From Cylindrotheca closterium (Eukaryota; Bacillariophyta; Bacillariophyceae; Bacillariales; Bacillariaceae): a stretch of DNA of 64,000 nucleotides. A model generated the notes under the pieces. The model saw only the letters and a list, made by a program, of their open reading frames with translations. It did not search any database and was not told where the DNA came from. The DNA lies in NCBI GenBank assembly GCA_933822405.4, contig CAKOGP040000136.1, positions 1 to 64,000 on the forward strand. The letters are read 5' to 3'. Below, piece after piece: positions 62,178-64,000 of the stretch (position 1 is the stretch's first letter; each line of letters opens with the position of its first letter). A program made the translations under genes and the position numbers.

Positions 62178-64000
62178 ATGAAATTGGCGTCACCATCAAG
62201 GTCACTGCTGCTTTGTCTGATAATAATTTTCTTCACTTCTTGTTTCACTTCAGAAGTCCAATCACAACCTGTTCTGAATACACTCAGAGATTATGACTTG
62301 GCAAGATCACAAGCATTAGAGGCGACGCGCATTCAGTCCATCACTGTATCCGATGGAGTACCATATGCAGATATTGCCATGCTGATTCCCTTCTCGATCA
62401 TCGGAGACAATGGAAGACAAGCGGTGAAAGAAGGTGGTTATCAGGGAATGGCAGCTGTCTTGCTCGCATTGGAACACTTGAATACAGGAAATGGAACCTT
62501 GGTGAAAGAAGTCGGAGGACTTGACGAGCGATGTAACATTAAGTTTACAACTGAAGTCAGGGATACAACACGATCTGAAATGGAATCGCTGAATCATGCA
62601 GTCGAGATGACCAGTCGAGATGAGGCGACAGAGCTCCCGACGGCATTCGTCGGTGCCTTTCGGTCGGCCGTCAGTATCGCGACATCCTTGGTAACAGGGC
62701 TGCGAGGGATTCCACAGATATCTCCGATTTCGACTAGTTCTCAGCTGGACAATGTTGCTCAATTTCCCTTGTTTGGGCGAACGGTTCCATCAGATGATGG
62801 TACTGCTGTGCCGGCCATTAAGTATTTGCGTCAAAAGTTGAAAGTGCGATATTTGGCCATTCTTCATATCAATGATAGTTATGGGAACGCCTATGCTGCC
62901 GGGATGCAGCGAGCGGCGGCTCTGTATGCTCCGGATATGACGATTCAAGCCTTTGACCTTCCATTGACACTCACAGCAGAAACTGTGGAAAGCGCCATTG
63001 CCGTTTTGAAGAGTACAGGTTACCAATATTTCTTTGGAATTTTCTTTACGCGCCAATACGAAATGGTCATGACAGAGGCTTATGCTCAGGGGATTGCTGG
63101 GGATGGAAAACATAATTGGATGTTTAGCGATGCCGTGTCCACCATCGTCACGCTCGAGGGGTTTGTCGCCGACTCGCCACTTCACTTGGCGACGCAAGGG
63201 GCGGTTCAGATTTCAGCCGTTGGTGGAGTGCCTGGTCGAGATGAAAGATATGATCTATTTTTACGTGCCATGAGAGATCTAAATAATCCGGTCGACATTG
63301 CGACACTGCAATCTTACCATCCAATCTACCCTGACGAACCAGAATACTCCACCTACACCATCGAGGAGGATCCTAATGGATTTTTTGATCTTATGACCAT
63401 TGGATTGGTCCCTTTTCTATATGATGCGGCGATTGCGCTTGGGTTGGCGGCATGCAATATAGAAAACGACGAAAATGAGTACTTTGATGGATATCAGCAT
63501 TTTGAGAAATTCAAGGAGACCGAATTCCAAGGCGCCAGTGGTAACAATCGCTTCGACCCAGAAACTGGGACGCGATTAGCAGATTCGGCTCGGTTCTCCC
63601 TTACGAACTTTGTACACGTGGGCACCATTGCGGACACTGCTTCGTTCAACAATGTGGAAACTGACATTTTTCAAGATGGGGAATGGATATCTGTCAAGAG
63701 CCGTATATTCAATGATGGAACCACGATTCCGCCGCCGGGTCTTCCTCCTGTGGTTCCAGCCAATCTTTACATAGGAAGAAGCTTGCGAAGTGTTGGTCTT
63801 GTTCTTGCAGGTGCTATCTTGACGCTTTCGATTGGATTCACAATATGGATGGTGAGATATCGAAAGACTCGAGTGGTGAAAGCAAGTCAGCCAATTTTTC
63901 TTGGAATAATTGCGTTGGGATGCTTTCTGATGGGCACATCGATCGTCTTTTTGAGTCTAGACGACGAGGTGGTATCCGCCGAAACTTGTTCTGCCTTTTG
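62178..64000 (+). CDS. GABA-B-like class C GPCR, second tandem copy (partial)
   Basis: The frame is open from the ATG at 62178 to the window end (607 codons plus 2 nt), so the 3' part is missing. It begins KLASPSRSLLLCLIIIFFTS, followed by the same SEVQSQPVLNTLRDYDLARS as the first copy. The ligand-binding domain is well conserved (GGYQGMAAVLLALEHLN, GRTVPSDDGTAVPAIKYLR, DGKHNWMFSDAVST). It differs at several pocket-facing stretches, for example YADIAMLIPFSIIG against YLHIANLIGFSTIG. The first TM segments and ASQPIFLGIIALGCFLMGTS are present at the end. It is a tandem paralogue, probably with different ligand specificity (inference). Confidence 0.93.
   Translation, partial: MKLASPSRSLLLCLIIIFFTSCFTSEVQSQPVLNTLRDYDLARSQALEATRIQSITVSDGVPYADIAMLIPFSIIGDNGRQAVKEGGYQGMAAVLLALEHLNTGNGTLVKEVGGLDERCNIKFTTEVRDTTRSEMESLNHAVEMTSRDEATELPTAFVGAFRSAVSIATSLVTGLRGIPQISPISTSSQLDNVAQFPLFGRTVPSDDGTAVPAIKYLRQKLKVRYLAILHINDSYGNAYAAGMQRAAALYAPDMTIQAFDLPLTLTAETVESAIAVLKSTGYQYFFGIFFTRQYEMVMTEAYAQGIAGDGKHNWMFSDAVSTIVTLEGFVADSPLHLATQGAVQISAVGGVPGRDERYDLFLRAMRDLNNPVDIATLQSYHPIYPDEPEYSTYTIEEDPNGFFDLMTIGLVPFLYDAAIALGLAACNIENDENEYFDGYQHFEKFKETEFQGASGNNRFDPETGTRLADSARFSLTNFVHVGTIADTASFNNVETDIFQDGEWISVKSRIFNDGTTIPPPGLPPVVPANLYIGRSLRSVGLVLAGAILTLSIGFTIWMVRYRKTRVVKASQPIFLGIIALGCFLMGTSIVFLSLDDEVVSAETCSAF

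Overview
The window is nuclear DNA of a eukaryotic microalga, most likely a pennate diatom. Evidence: genes with GT-AG introns; N-termini that look like diatom plastid presequences (ASAF/TSAF/TAFAP-type motifs after a signal peptide); a secreted Ser/Gly/Lys-repeat protein with an RRL processing site like silaffins and cingulins; tandem GABA-B-type class C receptors; TPR and helicase-associated (HA) domain families; a Copia-type RNase H remnant; many simple repeats. A Seminavis-like raphid diatom would fit, but that is inference. Several open frames begin at GTG or TTG; for these I moved the start to the first ATG.

Layout. 1-5.7 kb: repeat-rich DNA with a long inverted-repeat element holding two tRNA-like units, then a truncated third copy of the EF-hand gene that follows. 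5.7-11.5 kb: a palindrome of two ~2.65 kb arms, each carrying a nearly identical signal-peptide/TM/EF-hand gene, with a Copia fragment in the 0.5 kb spacer. 12-44 kb: a cluster of one TPR (kinesin-light-chain-like) family, with six intact genes (20284, 27785, 30258, 31535, 38705, 42444) and five decayed ones (12297, 15379, 22004, 33075, 37215). Interleaved are two HA/AT-hook genes and one HA pseudogene, a plastid-type FAD oxidoreductase, and the silaffin-like protein with a MIDAS motif. 44-51 kb: two secretory or plastid-type small genes, a TPR-methyltransferase and a plastid-type FKBP. 51.8-53.9 kb: two identical 5S rRNA genes in duplicated flanks. 54-57.6 kb: an aldo/keto reductase whose model needs a 7-nt microexon, and a mitochondrial-carrier-type protein. 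58.5-64 kb: tandem GABA-B-like receptors; the second runs off the window.

How it works together. Most genes are not in one pathway. The common theme is local duplication and decay: the TPR family, the HA family, the EF-hand palindrome, the 5S units and the receptors all exist as tandem or inverted copies next to broken relatives. The TPR family shares an unnamed ~55-residue N-terminal domain, a basic NLS-like stretch and, in most members, an I-S-S-D-S-D acidic motif like a SUMO-interacting motif, followed by 3-9 TPRs. With the neighbouring AT-hook/HA proteins this suggests a group of nuclear scaffold and DNA-binding factors (inference). The receptors and the EF-hand membrane proteins suggest an expanded sensing repertoire.
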